Source: Typhlomys cinereus
Lineage: Eukaryota > Chordata > Mammalia > Rodentia > Platacanthomyidae
Assembly (NCBI GenBank): GCA_023101885.1
Contig: JALPQD010000088.1
Span: forward strand, 1,399,501-1,463,500
DNA: 64,000 bases
Direction of reading: 5' to 3'
Of this stretch, positions 12,455 to 24,139 are shown one piece after another. The position numbers were made by a program, and so were the translations under genes. How positions within the stretch are numbered: the stretch's first letter is position 1; every line of letters starts with the position of its first letter. The notes under the pieces are model-generated. The model was not told the DNA's origin. It did no database searches and saw only the letters and a list, made by a program, of their open reading frames with translations.

Positions 12455-12600
12455 TTTTATTATTATTGATATTTTCATGCATGAATATAATGAGTGAATC
12501 CATGTGCTTTTACTCAATCCCTTTCCTTTTGTTTCCCAGGTCACACATTCTCCTTTCTGAACATGTTCCCTCCTACACTCTAATTTCTTTGCCTGTGTGG
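12455..12600 (-). mobile_element. Possible old L1 3' UTR end
   Basis: 'ttattattattgatattttc' followed by a C/T-rich tract resembles the antisense 3' end of old rodent L1s. It is short and without a defined boundary. Confidence 0.3.
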
Positions 12601-12739
12601 TCTCATCTGGAATATCTATATTAACAAGAGCCTCAGCAGCTTCCGAGACATGGATGGTTTGTCAGTAGGTAAAACATTGAGGAGTGTAGCTCCCCTTCTT
12701 TTGTGTCATTAAATTTCAATAGTTTCTTAGTAAAGTGTC

Positions 12740-13110
12740 ATGTCTCTTGGGATCTCCCCTGCCATATTTTGAAATATGTTCCCCACAGTCTTATATATTT
12801 GAGAAGATCATGGCACTTTTGAGAGGTGGAGCTTGGAAGGAGGGAGGTAGTCACAGGGGGTGAGCCTTGAGGTGAATTATTTCCACTCTACTACCTAGAG
12901 AAGTCTGTGTTTGCAGCAGGCAATCTTGCAGCTCTCAGTCTCCTGAAGGATGAGTGTGATATAGTCTGTCTTGAGCTTCTGCCTCCAACCATGCCACATG
13001 AAAGACTGTATCTCCCTTCTGGAACAGTAACCTGAATAAAATCTCTTTCTCCCTTAACTTGCTCGACTTTGGGTATTCTCTCACAGCAACAGATAAGAGT
13101 ACCCAGTATA
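12740..13110 (+). mobile_element. Possible MaLR-like LTR or related repeat, old
   Basis: The order of elements resembles old mammalian LTR-type repeats. There is a GA/GT-rich first half with 'gagaggtggagcttggaagg' (12820-12839), a middle with 'aaccatgccacatgaaag', an 'aataaaatctctttctccct' poly(A)-signal-like block (13036-13055) and a terminal 'ctctcacagcaacagataag' (13079-13098). Target duplications were not found. A similar layout occurs at 50730-51125. Confidence 0.35.
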
Positions 13111-13694
13111 TCCCCCTTTCTATCCCTTCTATGGTGAAATGTGGATAATCAAATATTGTGGTGAAATGTGGAAATCAATGAAGTAGATTTTAGTCTCATA
13201 GAAGTAGACATTGCTGCAGTGAGTTCCTAGGTGCAGCAGCCTTGTGGTGACCAGAGGATACTGTCTGGAAGCACCTGTCCTTACACTTTGGCTTCTATAT
13301 TATTACTATAAGTTTCCTGATTCCTGTGATTGGCCAGGAGGAAGGGGGTTGGGGATGGTGTGATGTCTTTTTTAGCACTGAGCAATCCATAGTCTCTTTC
13401 CTCTGAACTTTGGTCAGTTTTGGGTTGTCTGCTAGGAGAAGAGATCATAGGACCTAGGTAGAAACAAACTATTAAGATAAGTACTTTAGAGAAAACTACC
13501 ATATGTTAGAGAATCTCTCAATTCTCCTAGAAGCCTCCTTGCACACTAGAGGTGGTTAATGTAATATTACAATAAATTGCCCAGAGTTTAAGAAGCATGG
13601 ACTTACATGACAGATACATACATGATGACCACCATGATACATTCTTAGTCCTTATGAGAAACCTACAGTTTAAACATGCACAATTTTTTTTTAA

Positions 13695-13944
13695 TTTTAA
13701 TGTAATTAATGTGTATGGGAGGCATTGTGTGTGCCTATGGAGCCCCAAGGGTAGCTTCGAAAATCACCTTGGATTGTGCTTTTTTTTCTTAGCTCTGGGG
13801 TTTTCCAGGCTCTGCTTTCAGGGCTTTTCAGGGCTCTGCCATTTCTGCCTGGTGTTTTTTTATGTAGATTTGAATTTGGGATTTGAACTCAGGTCCTTCT
13901 GCTTGAGAAGCAGAGACTTAACCTCTGAAACACCTCTCTAGCCT
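13695..13944 (-). mobile_element. Dip-like tRNA-derived SINE, antisense
   Basis: The antisense tRNA-like head is at the right end ('gatttgaactcaggtccttc' B-box side, then 'cagagacttaacctctgaaa' and 'cacctctctagcc'). Likely target duplications are CACAA plus a T-run at 13679-13694 and at 13945-13958, differing by one T. Several substitutions and internal simplification make it older than the 57.65 and 59.31 kb copies. Confidence 0.7.
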
Positions 13945-13964
13945 CACAATTTTTTTTAACTTTT

Positions 13965-14340
13965 ATATGGTTAATATATTTTTATATTATTTTATATTAA
14001 TTTTTATCACATCAAGCTCATTAGGTAACCCCTTCTTCTCCCTCTCCCCTCCTTTCCCAGTTTGTCTCCTACTCTTCCCTTTCCTACTTCCCACCTCTTT
14101 TCCTTCCTTCTTCCTCTCTTGGTCCTTTCTCCTTTCTCTTTCCCATCTTTGAGAGCATTTGGTTATATGGGCGCTGAATTTCCCTCTGAGTCCTCTACAC
14201 TAATGAGGGCTCAGGACTCAGTAGCATAACTTCAACTGCCTGCTATTATGGGAATCCTATTATGACTGTTTAACCCCTTGCCTTTAAGGATCCGACTACC
14301 TGAAGACTTCAGCTCTGTGATCCATTCTAGGCTTTTGGGG
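13965..14340 (-). mobile_element. L1 3' UTR fragment, older subfamily
   Basis: An A/T-rich start is followed by about 120 bp of nearly pure pyrimidine (14029-14150) and then unique-looking DNA with 'cctttaaggatccgactacc' (14281-14300). This parallels 'cctccaaggatcttggtgcc' of the L1 3' UTR at 27836-27855. Read on the minus strand this is a purine-rich L1 3' UTR. No ORF2 is attached. Confidence 0.45.
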
Positions 14341-14554
14341 ACTGTTGACATGTCGGCCATCAAAAAGTTTCTGCTTATATCTTCACCAACAAATCTGCTA
14401 TGGTTTACTGGGGTATCTTATTACCAATATAGTTGAATATTCTTACATTTTAAATTGTTCTTATTTCCAAGGTGGTTGGTGGTATTTGCATATAAATAGG
14501 GGAGGAAGAATTAAGTCACAAGTTTAGGAAAGTGTAAATTGGAAATGAGAATTT

Positions 14555-15510
14555 CAAACGATTTTGGAGGTGGAGCAGTGGAAGTAGTGGAAGATCCAAG
14601 TTGCACGGTCTGCAATCCCAACTATTTCTGAGGTTAAGACAGGAGAATAGCAAATTCAAGGTTTGTCTGAACAGCTAAGGATAACCTTTCCTCGAGGGGA
14701 TCATGCTGCAGCAGGGAAAACAGGCCACCATCAAGTATTGCAAGAGGTGACATCCAATACCCATCAGGATGGAGCCAAGGGTGGTGCAGGAACAGCAAAA
14801 CTGGAAGAAGAAGAAGAAAAAAAGAATAATAAACCATAATTCAGAACATAAGAGTCCCTACATTAATCACCAGGAACCAGGCCAGACTAATCTCTCCCCA
14901 TCTCAAAACTCAGGGAAATTTGCGGAAAAGGGGGTGGTAAAATTAAAAGAGCCTAATGATGGGGAGGAGCAATGATATACAAGATACTCCGCACATGTTA
15001 GGGCTGAAGTAATCATAATAGTACTTTGGATGACCTGGCAAATGACCAACATGTCATTGAACCCCAAAGTCTAGCATGGATCACAGGCTCTAAGATCCTT
15101 AGAGACAAGGGACTAATAGCTACAATAGTATTCCTATACTAAAGGGGAACACAAAAAAGAGCTCTAGGCAAAGCTACTGAGTCCTTACACCTCATAAGAG
15201 AGGAGGACCCAGAGGGAAGTTTGACATGCACAATAAAGGATGCTCCAAGAATGGGGGGGCACAGGGAAAAAAGGAGGGGGGGAAGGAAGGGGAAAAGGAG
15301 GGAAAGAGCAAGGGGATCCAGGGAGAGGTGGAGGGAAGGAGGGGAATGGAGTACTTATCAAGTTTATATGAGTGGAAAAAATAAATTAGAAAAAAGGATA
15401 ACCCTCAAAGAAAAATCAAAACAAAAGACAATGATGTTTGGGGATGAAACTTAATGATATAGTGCTTTCTTAGCATATATGAAGGTCTACATACACAAAA
15501 CAAAACAGAA
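14555..15510 (+). mobile_element. B1+ID dimeric SINE split by an L1 insertion
   Basis: The B1-like left half ('tgcaatcccaactatttctg', 'gacaggagaatagcaaattc') runs to 14687. It resumes after the L1 as 'accctcaaagaaaaatcaaa' (15401-15420). The ID-like right half follows with 'tttggggatgaaacttaatg' and 'gtgctttcttagcatatatg' (15436-15483) and an A-rich tail. The two halves join seamlessly if the L1 and one target duplication are removed. The dimer therefore predates the L1. Confidence 0.6.
14688..15393 (+). mobile_element. 5'-truncated L1 (3' UTR), inserted in a SINE
   Basis: It aligns with the 3' UTR of the minus-strand L1 at 27.5-28.2 kb: 'ccagactaatctctccccat' (14882-14901), 'gggctgaagtaatcataata' (15001-15020), 'aggggaacacaaaaaagagc' (15142-15161), and a G-rich polypurine tract at 15250-15350. 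It ends 'gtttatatgagtgg' and an A-rich tail. A 10 bp target duplication AAGGATAACC lies at 14678-14687 and 15394-15403. The first tens of bases match poorly. No ORF2 is preserved. Confidence 0.75.
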
Positions 15511-16684
15511 AATAATTTTCATTATTTTCTTGAAATAGTAATATCAATTGCAAAAAAAACCATAATGTGAGGTGATCACAGCTCCCCCTCCACCCTCTCC
15601 ACAATGCTCCCAAAGTCTTAACTTGTGTTTCATCAGGCAACAGCAACTCTGAGTAACTGTAAGTTAAAGATTTGAAAGCATTTGGTCAAGTGGGAAAATT
15701 TACTAACTTTATATAACTCTGATAGACTTTCATGGTATACTAAGTTACTCATTCAGTTAATTTTAACACATGTCTGGTGAGGACCTGAAATGAACCAGAT
15801 AATGGAGATCAAGAGAAGTGTAGGGAAGAACCATGAAGTGCTAAAATGAAAAACTAAGAACTATTAGGACTCAAGTAAGAAGTAATTTAGAACATTTGAA
15901 GGAAATGCATGATTGGATGGAATGATTAGGAACACAGAGTGATGAAATTTGTGCTCAGATATATATATCAGCTCATGGAATAGTCAATGTTTCTCTCAAA
16001 TAATTCAGGATCCAAGTTCCAAAGTCATGATAAGGATAATGACAACAAAGAGTTGTTTGGAATCACTCAACAGATTATTTATTATGCAAACATCAGCAAA
16101 ATCTGAAATAAGTGTATAACAGTTAAGTGGGGTCTAAAGTTGAAGTTAACTGTACCACTGTTGATTGGACGGGTGAAGTTCATTAGCTTCACTTATAGGT
16201 GAGAAAAGTCAGAAACAGCATTGTGGTGGATGGGTACATGCCCTGGAGCACATTGATCTACAAAGTTCTCACAGTGGCATATGTTCCCACTGTTAATTCC
16301 CACTGGGAATGCATGACTTTACATCATAAAATAATCCTAGTTCATTAACTATTATTTGCTAAGCTCTGAAAGGAGTCTCCAACCCTAGAAATTGCCATTG
16401 CTTACAATTATTCAATGTTTCATACTTCAAGAACCAAGTGCAAGATTGAACATAGCCAGCATAATAATTTGATAACTTTCTTCATGTGACATCATCAGTG
16501 GCTCCTTAAGGTATACTGATGGATTCACTACACAAAGTTCACATGCTAGTACAGAAAAGCATCTTTTCAAATCATACCTGCCAAAGAGCCTTGAAAGCAG
16601 ATAGTAGAGAGTCGAACTTTAGCTAGTTGACTTATATAAAAGAAAGCTATGATGCTCAATAAAAATCTTCATTTTAAAAAGTGA
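15511..16684. other. Unassigned AT-rich DNA
   Basis: No gene, no recognised repeat. A short (AT)n lies at 15960-15968. Confidence 0.5.
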
Positions 16685-16914
16685 GGGCTGGAGAGATAAC
16701 TCAGACTTAATGTCTTTGCCTCACAAGCATAAGGACCTGATTTCTGATCCCAGAACCATGTGAAAGTGCCAGGCAGAAATGGCAACCATCTGCATTTCTT
16801 GTCCTCCAAGGAATTGCCTATTGCCAGAGCAAAGCAATAAGGAAGCAGAACAATCCATGATGATTCCCAAAGTCATGATTAGGTCTCTACAGGTATACAC
16901 ACTTAAGTGCCCTC

Positions 16915-16956
<42 letters not shown>
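16685..16956 (+). mobile_element. Dip-like tRNA-derived SINE, older subfamily
   Basis: It begins 'ggctggagagataactcaga', with a B-box-like 'ggacctgatttctgatccc' (16732-16750). The body is 'gtgccaggcagaaatggcaa' ... 'ccagagcaaagcaataagga'. It ends in (AC)19 at 16919-16956. The body differs systematically from the young GC-rich subfamily but shares it with 19688-19962 and 34095-34375. The Pol III promoter boxes are degraded. Confidence 0.65.
16919..16956. repeat. (AC)19 microsatellite
   Basis: Uninterrupted AC dinucleotides forming the tail of the adjacent SINE. Confidence 0.95.
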
Positions 16957-16961
<5 letters not shown>

Positions 16962-19687
16962 CAAAAGAGATTGTGTTCTTTGATAAATACAAAGTAAAAT
17001 AGTTATTAATATAAATATGACTGTATTCTATTTCAAAACTTTTTTAATTCTTACTTCCCATAAGTAAATTTTTGCATTGGCCACAGGTTTGCTAGAATAA
17101 TGCATCAAGACAATGAATTATGAAGTCACTCCAAGCTTACCTATATAAAATATTTTAAATATGCGTGGTTTTTGATATGTATCATATTAAAGAATCTGTA
17201 CTGTCTCTTACATACATGTGTCTTTTAAACGCCTTTAAGTGGTTATTAGGTAAAGCGAAACATTCTCACCAATAAACCTTTATGGCAATGAACTATTGGT
17301 ACCTATTATATGTGCTTGCTAAAATATGTGCCAAAATCCAGGGCAACATTTAAGGAATAAATGTTCTAAACATTTTACATTATCTCTTCCATTCTAAACA
17401 ATTTAATCATAATCATATTCAACACTGGATAATTTACCATATATTGACATTAATAATTTCAGTATGAATGCTAATATAATATTTTCAAGTAGAGACTGTT
17501 TAGAAATGCTAGTTTCATTCTTACAAAAAAAACCCACAAGCATTAAAATGATGGTAGTTGGAATTATAAGAAGTGGAAAATTTTTCTAAAGCAAAGGTCC
17601 TCTGGAACATTAATGATCATATCTCTCCAAAACTTGTGATGTGTCCATAGCCACCTTCATGAAAACTGATCTTTCTTTGTACTCAAGAGCACAGATGAGT
17701 TTTAGACTTGGAAAAAACTTTCATTAAAATTTTATGTGACCAATCTCTAGAGCACAGAACTTGCATAATACCTTAGTATCAATGAATTATGCATGTCAGT
17801 TTCTATACTCACCCTATTTTATGTTTAGTCTTTAAGAATATTTATAGCAGGACTCCTATAAACTCATTATGCTGTAAATATAATAGAAGAAGTACACTCT
17901 GTCCCCAATTGAAAACGACAGAAAAAGGCTTTTGGATGGCTAATTTCATATTCATTAATATATGATCAAAGTTTCCTGAGACTCAGCATCAAAAGTTTAA
18001 AACATTCAAAACCAAGCTGTAGATTGACTGGAAATTTTCCATGCACACAGTTCTCAGATACTGTAAATTAATCTTTGGAGGCTAGGGACTTATTTGTTAA
18101 AAAAAAAAAAAGAGAGAGCTATTTGAAATGATGAATATATTAATTAATTATCTAACTGCTTCAGGTTGTATTCATAGATCAAAAAATCATTGTGCCCCTT
18201 AAACATGTATACACTTATTTGTCATGAATATCTCAAAAAAGCAGAAAATGGAAGTTTTAATATTGAAAGAATCACATTGTAAAACCAGACAATCTTCAGA
18301 GTTAGACTCAAGAAGTACATGATAAAATTTTGATGATGACAATGATAAAATTTTGATGATGAATTTTTTATGCTTACATAGTCTCTTAACTCACTAAGCT
18401 TATTGCATGAGTTGGGAGAAGAAAACATACTATACTTAGTCATTTGCTATAGCGATCCACAAAATTATCATGTTTACTTACAGAAAATAATACTAAAACT
18501 AAAGGAGGACGTGTTGAAACCCCAAAACACCAAGTCCAAGTTCTCAACCATCCTGCCACACATAGGATGTACTTCAGTCCCTCCAGCATCAAATATTGAT
18601 ATGGATAAAATATTGTTCAACAATGATGATCATATGACATATAATGCAAAAGGTTTTGCAGGAGAGAGTTCATATACTATCAAAACACACACAAAAAAAA
18701 CAAAACTCCAGTAAGATTCCAATTCTATAGAAAAGACGGCTTCATTCTTTGTTGAGAAATATTGTGGTGAGTTTAATACTATCTATTTATTATGCCCAAA
18801 CATATTAGTAATTGCTTAATTAGTAAATCTCAGGAAGACAAACACATTTAATTTTTCTATTTCCGATGTGCCTACTAGCATTCTACTAACCAAGTATTCA
18901 CATTATGGGGTGTGCTAATCTACTGCATTGTGGAAGTGAGGGACAAGAATTGAAAGTTGACTGAACATTTTAGTCTGGGTTGAATATGCTTCTTACAGTT
19001 TTTATTCACATGTTATTTATTGCTAATTAATCCTAAATTGCTTAGACCAGTAAATAAAAACATGCATTCATCCACTTTAATTTTTTTTGTTTCCAAGGGT
19101 CCTTTCACACTATCATCTACAGTGGTAGAATACAGACAAGATGAAAAGGAGAAGTTTGGTCTTAGTTTTTGTTTTATTTAGGTATCCTAAATTTAAACTC
19201 ACAGCAATAGTTCTCAACAAAGAATGAAGCTAACTTTGCCAGGAGGCTTGGAAAATCTCATCGGAGTTCTTGTTTCTTGGCAACCTCTTTCTAAGATTTG
19301 GTTTAAGATCTCTTCCAATGCTTTATGCTCCTTGAAATAGAAAAATTTCCCAGTCTCTAGTCCACACAATTTTCTTTCTACTTACAAATGCCTCACAGTC
19401 TGTGAAAATCAGCTGTGTAGAAGTATTTATGAAGATGAGCCATTTAAAATAATCCTTTTTTTACATCCCTATCTCTCCTCCCCCCCCCCTTTTAAATGTA
19501 GGTCGTACCTATGGAGAGTGAATACGTATTTGGTTATTCTTGAAACTTGCTTTCACTAATATTGTGCTCATACATGTAATTAAATAGAAACTGAAAGTGA
19601 TTCACAGAAAGTATTTTTTTATTTGGTTAGCTTTTAGTTATCTACCACTAACAGGATCTTTTGCCCCTCTTAAAAATGAGCTGAATG
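16957..19687. other. Long unassigned AT-rich stretch
   Basis: No gene or clear transposable element. It contains a 2-copy tandem duplication at 18319-18364 and an A-run at 18099-18110. The longest open frame (18403-18714, plus, 103 codons) has no domain. Confidence 0.5.
18319..18364. repeat. 23 bp tandem duplication, 2 copies
   Basis: The unit 'atgataaaattttgatgatg' plus three bases occurs at 18319 and again at 18342, identical over the first 21 bases. Confidence 0.9.
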
Positions 19688-19894
19688 ATGTTGGAGACAT
19701 GGCTTAGAGATTAAGCCTTTGCCTCACAAACAAAAAGACATGATTTCAGATTCCAAGTAAAATTTCTGGGCAGCAATGGCAGCAGCGTGCACTTTTTAAT
19801 CCAGAGCAAAACAATAAGGAGATAGTGCAATGTAGGATAATTCCTGAAGTAACCCTTTGGCTTCCACAGGCACACACACATTCAGCGTTCCATG

Positions 19895-19949
<55 letters not shown>

Positions 19950-19962
19950 CACACACGCACAA
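19688..19962 (+). mobile_element. Dip-like tRNA-derived SINE, older subfamily
   Basis: The head is 'ttggagacatggcttagaga' ... 'ttaagcctttgcctcacaaa'. The body contains 'gggcagcaatggcagcagcg' and 'ccagagcaaaacaataagga', as at 16.7 kb. It ends in a long CA tract (19898-19942 pure, interrupted to ~19960). Boundaries are approximate. Confidence 0.6.
19898..19960. repeat. (CA)n microsatellite, partly interrupted
   Basis: Pure CA from 19898 to 19942, then two CG interruptions. It is the tail of the preceding SINE. Confidence 0.95.
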
Positions 19963-20316
19963 AATGAACTAATTGCTTCAAGGTTTTGTTTTCTTAGATA
20001 GATAAAGGCACAGAAAATTACTTCCTGTTGTGCTTTAAGAACAGAGATTGTCTCCAGGAGACATTTTATTAGGAGACATCTCCAGGCTTTAAAGAAAGTC
20101 GAAAACACAACAGCACCACTATGTCTAGTACTTGTCTGGTTGCCTGGCCTCTGGTAATTGTCATACAAGCTTTATCCATTTTCCTAGATTACAAGGCTCT
20201 TAAGGACACTGAAAGTCTTTGTTGTTTATCATATGATGTTAGACTCCTGCAAATTCTTTGTACCTTTAGTAGGAAATGGTATGGACAGAGAAAGAGGAAT
20301 AACAATTACTGTGTAT

Positions 20317-20688
20317 CAAGTTAGGGTGGAAGCAATCATTATTGGACTTTGCATGTTGTGCGCAATGTCCAACACACTATTGACCCCACAAAGTCTTGCA
20401 TTTGTTAAAGGCACTAGGATCCTTGGAGGCAAGGGATTGACAGCCACAATTGTATTCCTATGCTTAAGGGGAACACAGGAAAGGGTTCTGGGAAATGCAC
20501 CTCATCGGAGAGGAGGACCCAGAGGAGAGTTTGGCATGCACAATAAAGGATGCTCCTGGGATGGGAGGGGGAGGCATTGGGGGACAGGGAAGGAGGAGGG
20601 AGGGGAGGGGGCACAGAGGAGTGGGGGGGTGGAGGGAGGAAGGGGACCGGTGTACCTGTTAAGTTTGTATGAGTGGAAATAAAAAAAA
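20317..20688 (+). mobile_element. Very short 5'-truncated L1 with target duplication
   Basis: Only the last ~370 bp of the L1 3' UTR are present, from 'caagttagggtggaagcaat' to 'aagtttgtatgagtggaaat' plus poly(A). It aligns throughout with 27.5-27.95 kb (minus) and includes the G-rich polypurine tract at 20555-20650. A 13 bp target duplication AATTACTGTGTAT lies at 20304-20316 and 20689-20701. Its first two bases overlap the poly(A), so the unambiguous length is 11. This is textbook target-primed reverse transcription with extreme 5' truncation. Confidence 0.9.
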
Positions 20689-20754
20689 AATTACTGTGTA
20701 TGACTCACTCATTAACATCATTAAACTGAACTCCTCAGTCACAGATGCTTTTGC

Positions 20755-21178
20755 AGTTTTCCTGCATGGTTGCTGATAAATGATCATCAAATGGCTTAAG
20801 AGAACAAGGGTCTATTCTCTCTTATGATTCCTGGCTACAGTTCTCAGTCCAGCTTGACAGGAGAGCATGCATCAACACCAGGGCCCAGGGAACTGACCAC
20901 ATCATCACCACATAACGGCTGAGAGATGGACAATCCTTACTTGCCAGACCAGGATGTCTGGCCAAGTATACAGAAGGATGCTTACTCTCTCAACCAGCTC
21001 TCTGCGATTTATTCCAGGATCTGGTCCCACCCACCATGGGATGGGCCTTCACAATCAGCTAGACAATTTCCTGCAGGTTTGCTCAGGGCTTAACTCAACC
21101 ACTAATTCTCTACAAATGTGCCCAGAGCTCAAACCCTCAACTGTCAAGTTGACACCTATGCCTAACGATGAAAGCTAG
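20755..21178 (-). mobile_element. Unclassified 'GTGTCAACTTG' repeat, copy 2
   Basis: It is the reverse complement of 60553-60965 over about 420 bp. Matching blocks include 'gctgataaatgatcatcaaa' (20772-20791), 'acaatccttacttgccagac' (20931-20950) and 'ctcaactgtcaagttgacac' (21137-21156). Substitutions are frequent and there are small indels, so it is a moderately old family. No coding capacity or terminal inverted repeat is seen. Confidence 0.65.
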
Positions 21179-21254
21179 TAAAACAGAAACAAAAAATATA
21201 GAATGAAAGCACAATAATTCCATGTCAACAAGTATCCAGACTGGTCTTAAGGAA

Positions 21255-21277
21255 TCTCTCTCTCTCTCTCTCTCTCT
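21255..21277. repeat. (TC)n microsatellite
   Basis: Uninterrupted TC run. Confidence 0.9.
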
Positions 21278-23711
21278 GATTTCACCCTAGGTTAAGAAAC
21301 TCAGTTCCCTGCTACCTATTATCTGCTTTGCCGTCACCATTCCAAATTGTCTACTTCCTGATCCATTGCCTCATGCCTTTCCTTGGCTTTGATTTTTGTA
21401 TCTACAGGTGCCCTCCCTAAATTGCTGATATTTCATATCTGTTTTGTTATGAACTTAACCTGGAAAACTCCTTGATTGGGATGTCCTTGTCTGGATGGAC
21501 CTATTGGTATTGCTACCATATTCCATCACATGGTGTACCTTTTTATTTTCCATGATGTTAGTTAATCTGTATCTTTAACCAAAGCTTAAAATAATTAAAC
21601 CTAGAAGCTCACTTTGCTGGGTTTTTTTTTCCAACCTATAGGGGTCTATCAGAAGACAGGTCTTCTGTGCATGTTTAAGAGTGTATCATAGGCAGTTACA
21701 GTTTTGCAGAGAGCTATTTCTCCACTCAGGAGTGTTATTACCACTACCATATTTGCCTCCCAGACATGTTGGTGACTTGCTTAACTCTGAATCCCAACAG
21801 AAATCTGAAAAGATAAGATATAAGTACAAGAAGCCTTTTTCATTTTTGAAATATAATCCTTTCATATAGTTAAAACTGACTACATTTTCAAAAGATAATT
21901 CCATGGATTCCACAAACCTCCAAAGGATACTCTAAAAATTTCCATGAATGTCTAAATTCACTGATACTAAAATTACAGCACATAGGTAGATCTATTTGTA
22001 GTTTTTTGAATTATTAAAATACCAACTTTGTCTCAATAAACATTAATGTCTAATTTTGTCATATTATATTCTCAATTGTGCTATACTTACCAAAGACATC
22101 CTTTTAAGGTTCTATTTTAGAACTCTGGGAATATTTGACAGAGTAATTACTATAATCTGAGCCTTGTTAAATGTATTTGATTATGAACATGAACTTTTCA
22201 ATGGAATGTCTTCTTCACAAACCTTTTAATACTCCACAGAATATAACTGCTTAAATTTTTAGCATATTACATTTATTACCTAAATAGTGTTTTACCAAGA
22301 TTCTATATAAATATCAAATGACAGGTACTATGATAAACCTTTTAGAGTAAGAAATATATGCAATAAAATTGAGTTATAGAAATACATTTAGAGAATTGTA
22401 TGATGTATATTGTTGATTTGTTGAATACATAGTACACAAATTAATACTTAAGTTCAAATTAATGACGTTCTCAGGTAGCTGCGTTTAAAAAAGCCAATAT
22501 AAAATTATTCTCATTGTTCACATTGAGTTATAACATTATATGAAATGATTAGTAACTGGAATATAGAAAATTTGAGAAATGATTTTGAACAGGATATCTG
22601 AATCTCTCCCATTCTCCACCCCAAAGCTTAGAGAACATCACAGAATAGGGCAAAGGAAAGATTGAAAGAAGCACACTGTAGGATGAGTGAGCATTCCAAA
22701 TAATGTGCCTTGGACAAAAAGCTATTACATCCATGAACTCTGTGTTCACCTGCACAAGATATACTCAAGTTTGGGGCCATCAAAATATTATGAATGAGAA
22801 AGAGCTCATGTGGCCCCTCACCTCTCTGACTGAATATTAGTATCTAATGGTTCCTGGAATTAGGAATCCACTTGCTTCAATGATGTGGACAATGATATAT
22901 TAACTGAGTTATGGCAGCACAAACTAGTGCAGGCAGTCCTTGTTGGAATTATTGGTCACATACACAAGCAGGGACATAAAAATAAGTGTGAAACTTATCT
23001 GTAAGAGAAAGTTTCTTAGCAGGAGAAGAAGGGAAGATGAAACAGGGTAATATAAAAATGGCAAAAATTTAATATATTCAAATTTTAAAGAAAAAAATTA
23101 AAAATGATTTTAGTAAAAAATTAAAATTTATGCTCATATGCATTTAGTTATTAAGCTTACTTTTTAAAAGTTAATTTCTATATTACCTTTTTCAATATTA
23201 CTTTACCCCACACGAGTGGTGATGAACTTATCTGAGCTAGTACTTAGGTCTGAGTTTTCCAGAAATTCACTCTTGATTTAGTTCCAGGCTATAATTAAGA
23301 AATATGAATATCAGTAAGAAAAATGAGTTATCGTTGCATTCTTTAGATCAGAGTAAGAGTCTAAGAACTATTTCAGAGATTATCTTTGCATATAAATCAT
23401 TGGTAAATGATGCAGTCATTGCATCTCCACCTTCTTTACCTTCTGTGGTTTCCATGAGAGGTTAACGTGCAGCTACAGGATTCATTGAAAGTTGAAGATG
23501 TTCACATCATCTATTTATCATCCCATTATTTGGAATGGAAATCATGATTACCAGGATGCCTCCAATCTTACACCTGTCAGTTTACATGCATACAAGCTTG
23601 GTTCATGTCCCCTGACCTTTGTAGAACTTCAGGGCCTGTGTCAACAGTTTTCCATAGACTTATCCACTAGTTCTCATAGTTGACTATATACTTACCTCTA
23701 TAATAACTTTA
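21278..23711. other. Long unassigned AT-rich stretch
   Basis: No gene or clearly assignable repeat. Open frames are below 80 codons and without domain. Confidence 0.5.
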
Positions 23712-23717
23712 CCTTAT

Positions 23718-24133
23718 TGTTGGGCCCGCCCAGGATGAGACTAAAGATGGCGCTAAGGACAAGGGTCTTGGGAGTAACCTGATCACTTCACAGAGAGCCC
23801 TAATTGGCTTTCAGGTATCTACCTGCCCTCTGTGCTGATTGACATTGAACTTGACCATTAGCACCTGTAGGATGTGTTGACCTTGTAATACAATTGGATC
23901 CCCATTTCCTGCCTTGGTGGCCTTTGTATAAAAGTTCCATTTCTCCCCAGCAATAAACTGAGATCTGCTGAAGACCAGACAGACTCCCCGTTCTGCGACT
24001 GAGTCTTTGGGGAATGGAGGCGGAGGTGGGAACGGCCTCTTCATCAACGCAGCCAGCAGCTGTGCAATAGAGCATGTAAATGAGTGTGTGAGTGGGCTGA
24101 AAGATGCCACACCGTGAGTGAGTGGACACTACA
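23718..24133 (+). mobile_element. Solo LTR of a class II (IAP-like/ERVK-type) endogenous retrovirus
   Basis: The 416 bp unit begins TGTTGGGCCCGCCC and ends ACTACA, the canonical TG...CA LTR termini. It is flanked by a 6 bp target duplication CCTTAT at 23712-23717 and 24134-24139; 6 bp is the size usual for class II retroviral integrases. A TATA box (TATAAAAG, 23927-23934) precedes an AATAAA signal (23952-23957), and an inverted CCAAT (ATTGG) is at 23803-23807. The 5' end, including 'aaagatggcgct' (23745-23756), resembles the start of rodent IAP LTRs. There is no internal gag-pol sequence on either side, so it is a recombination-derived solo LTR. The strand follows from the TATA-to-AATAAA order. 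Confidence 0.85.
23927..23957 (+). promoter_or_regulatory. LTR core promoter (TATA) and poly(A) signal
   Basis: TATAAAAG at 23927-23934 and AATAAA at 23952-23957 lie in the U3/R portion of the solo LTR. Transcription, if any, would run rightward into the flank. Confidence 0.65.
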
Positions 24134-24139
24134 CCTTAT

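Noticed and set aside
19746..20168. 140-codon minus-strand Cys/Val-rich frame
   Set aside because: The Val-Cys repeat is a translated (CA)n microsatellite within an old SINE.
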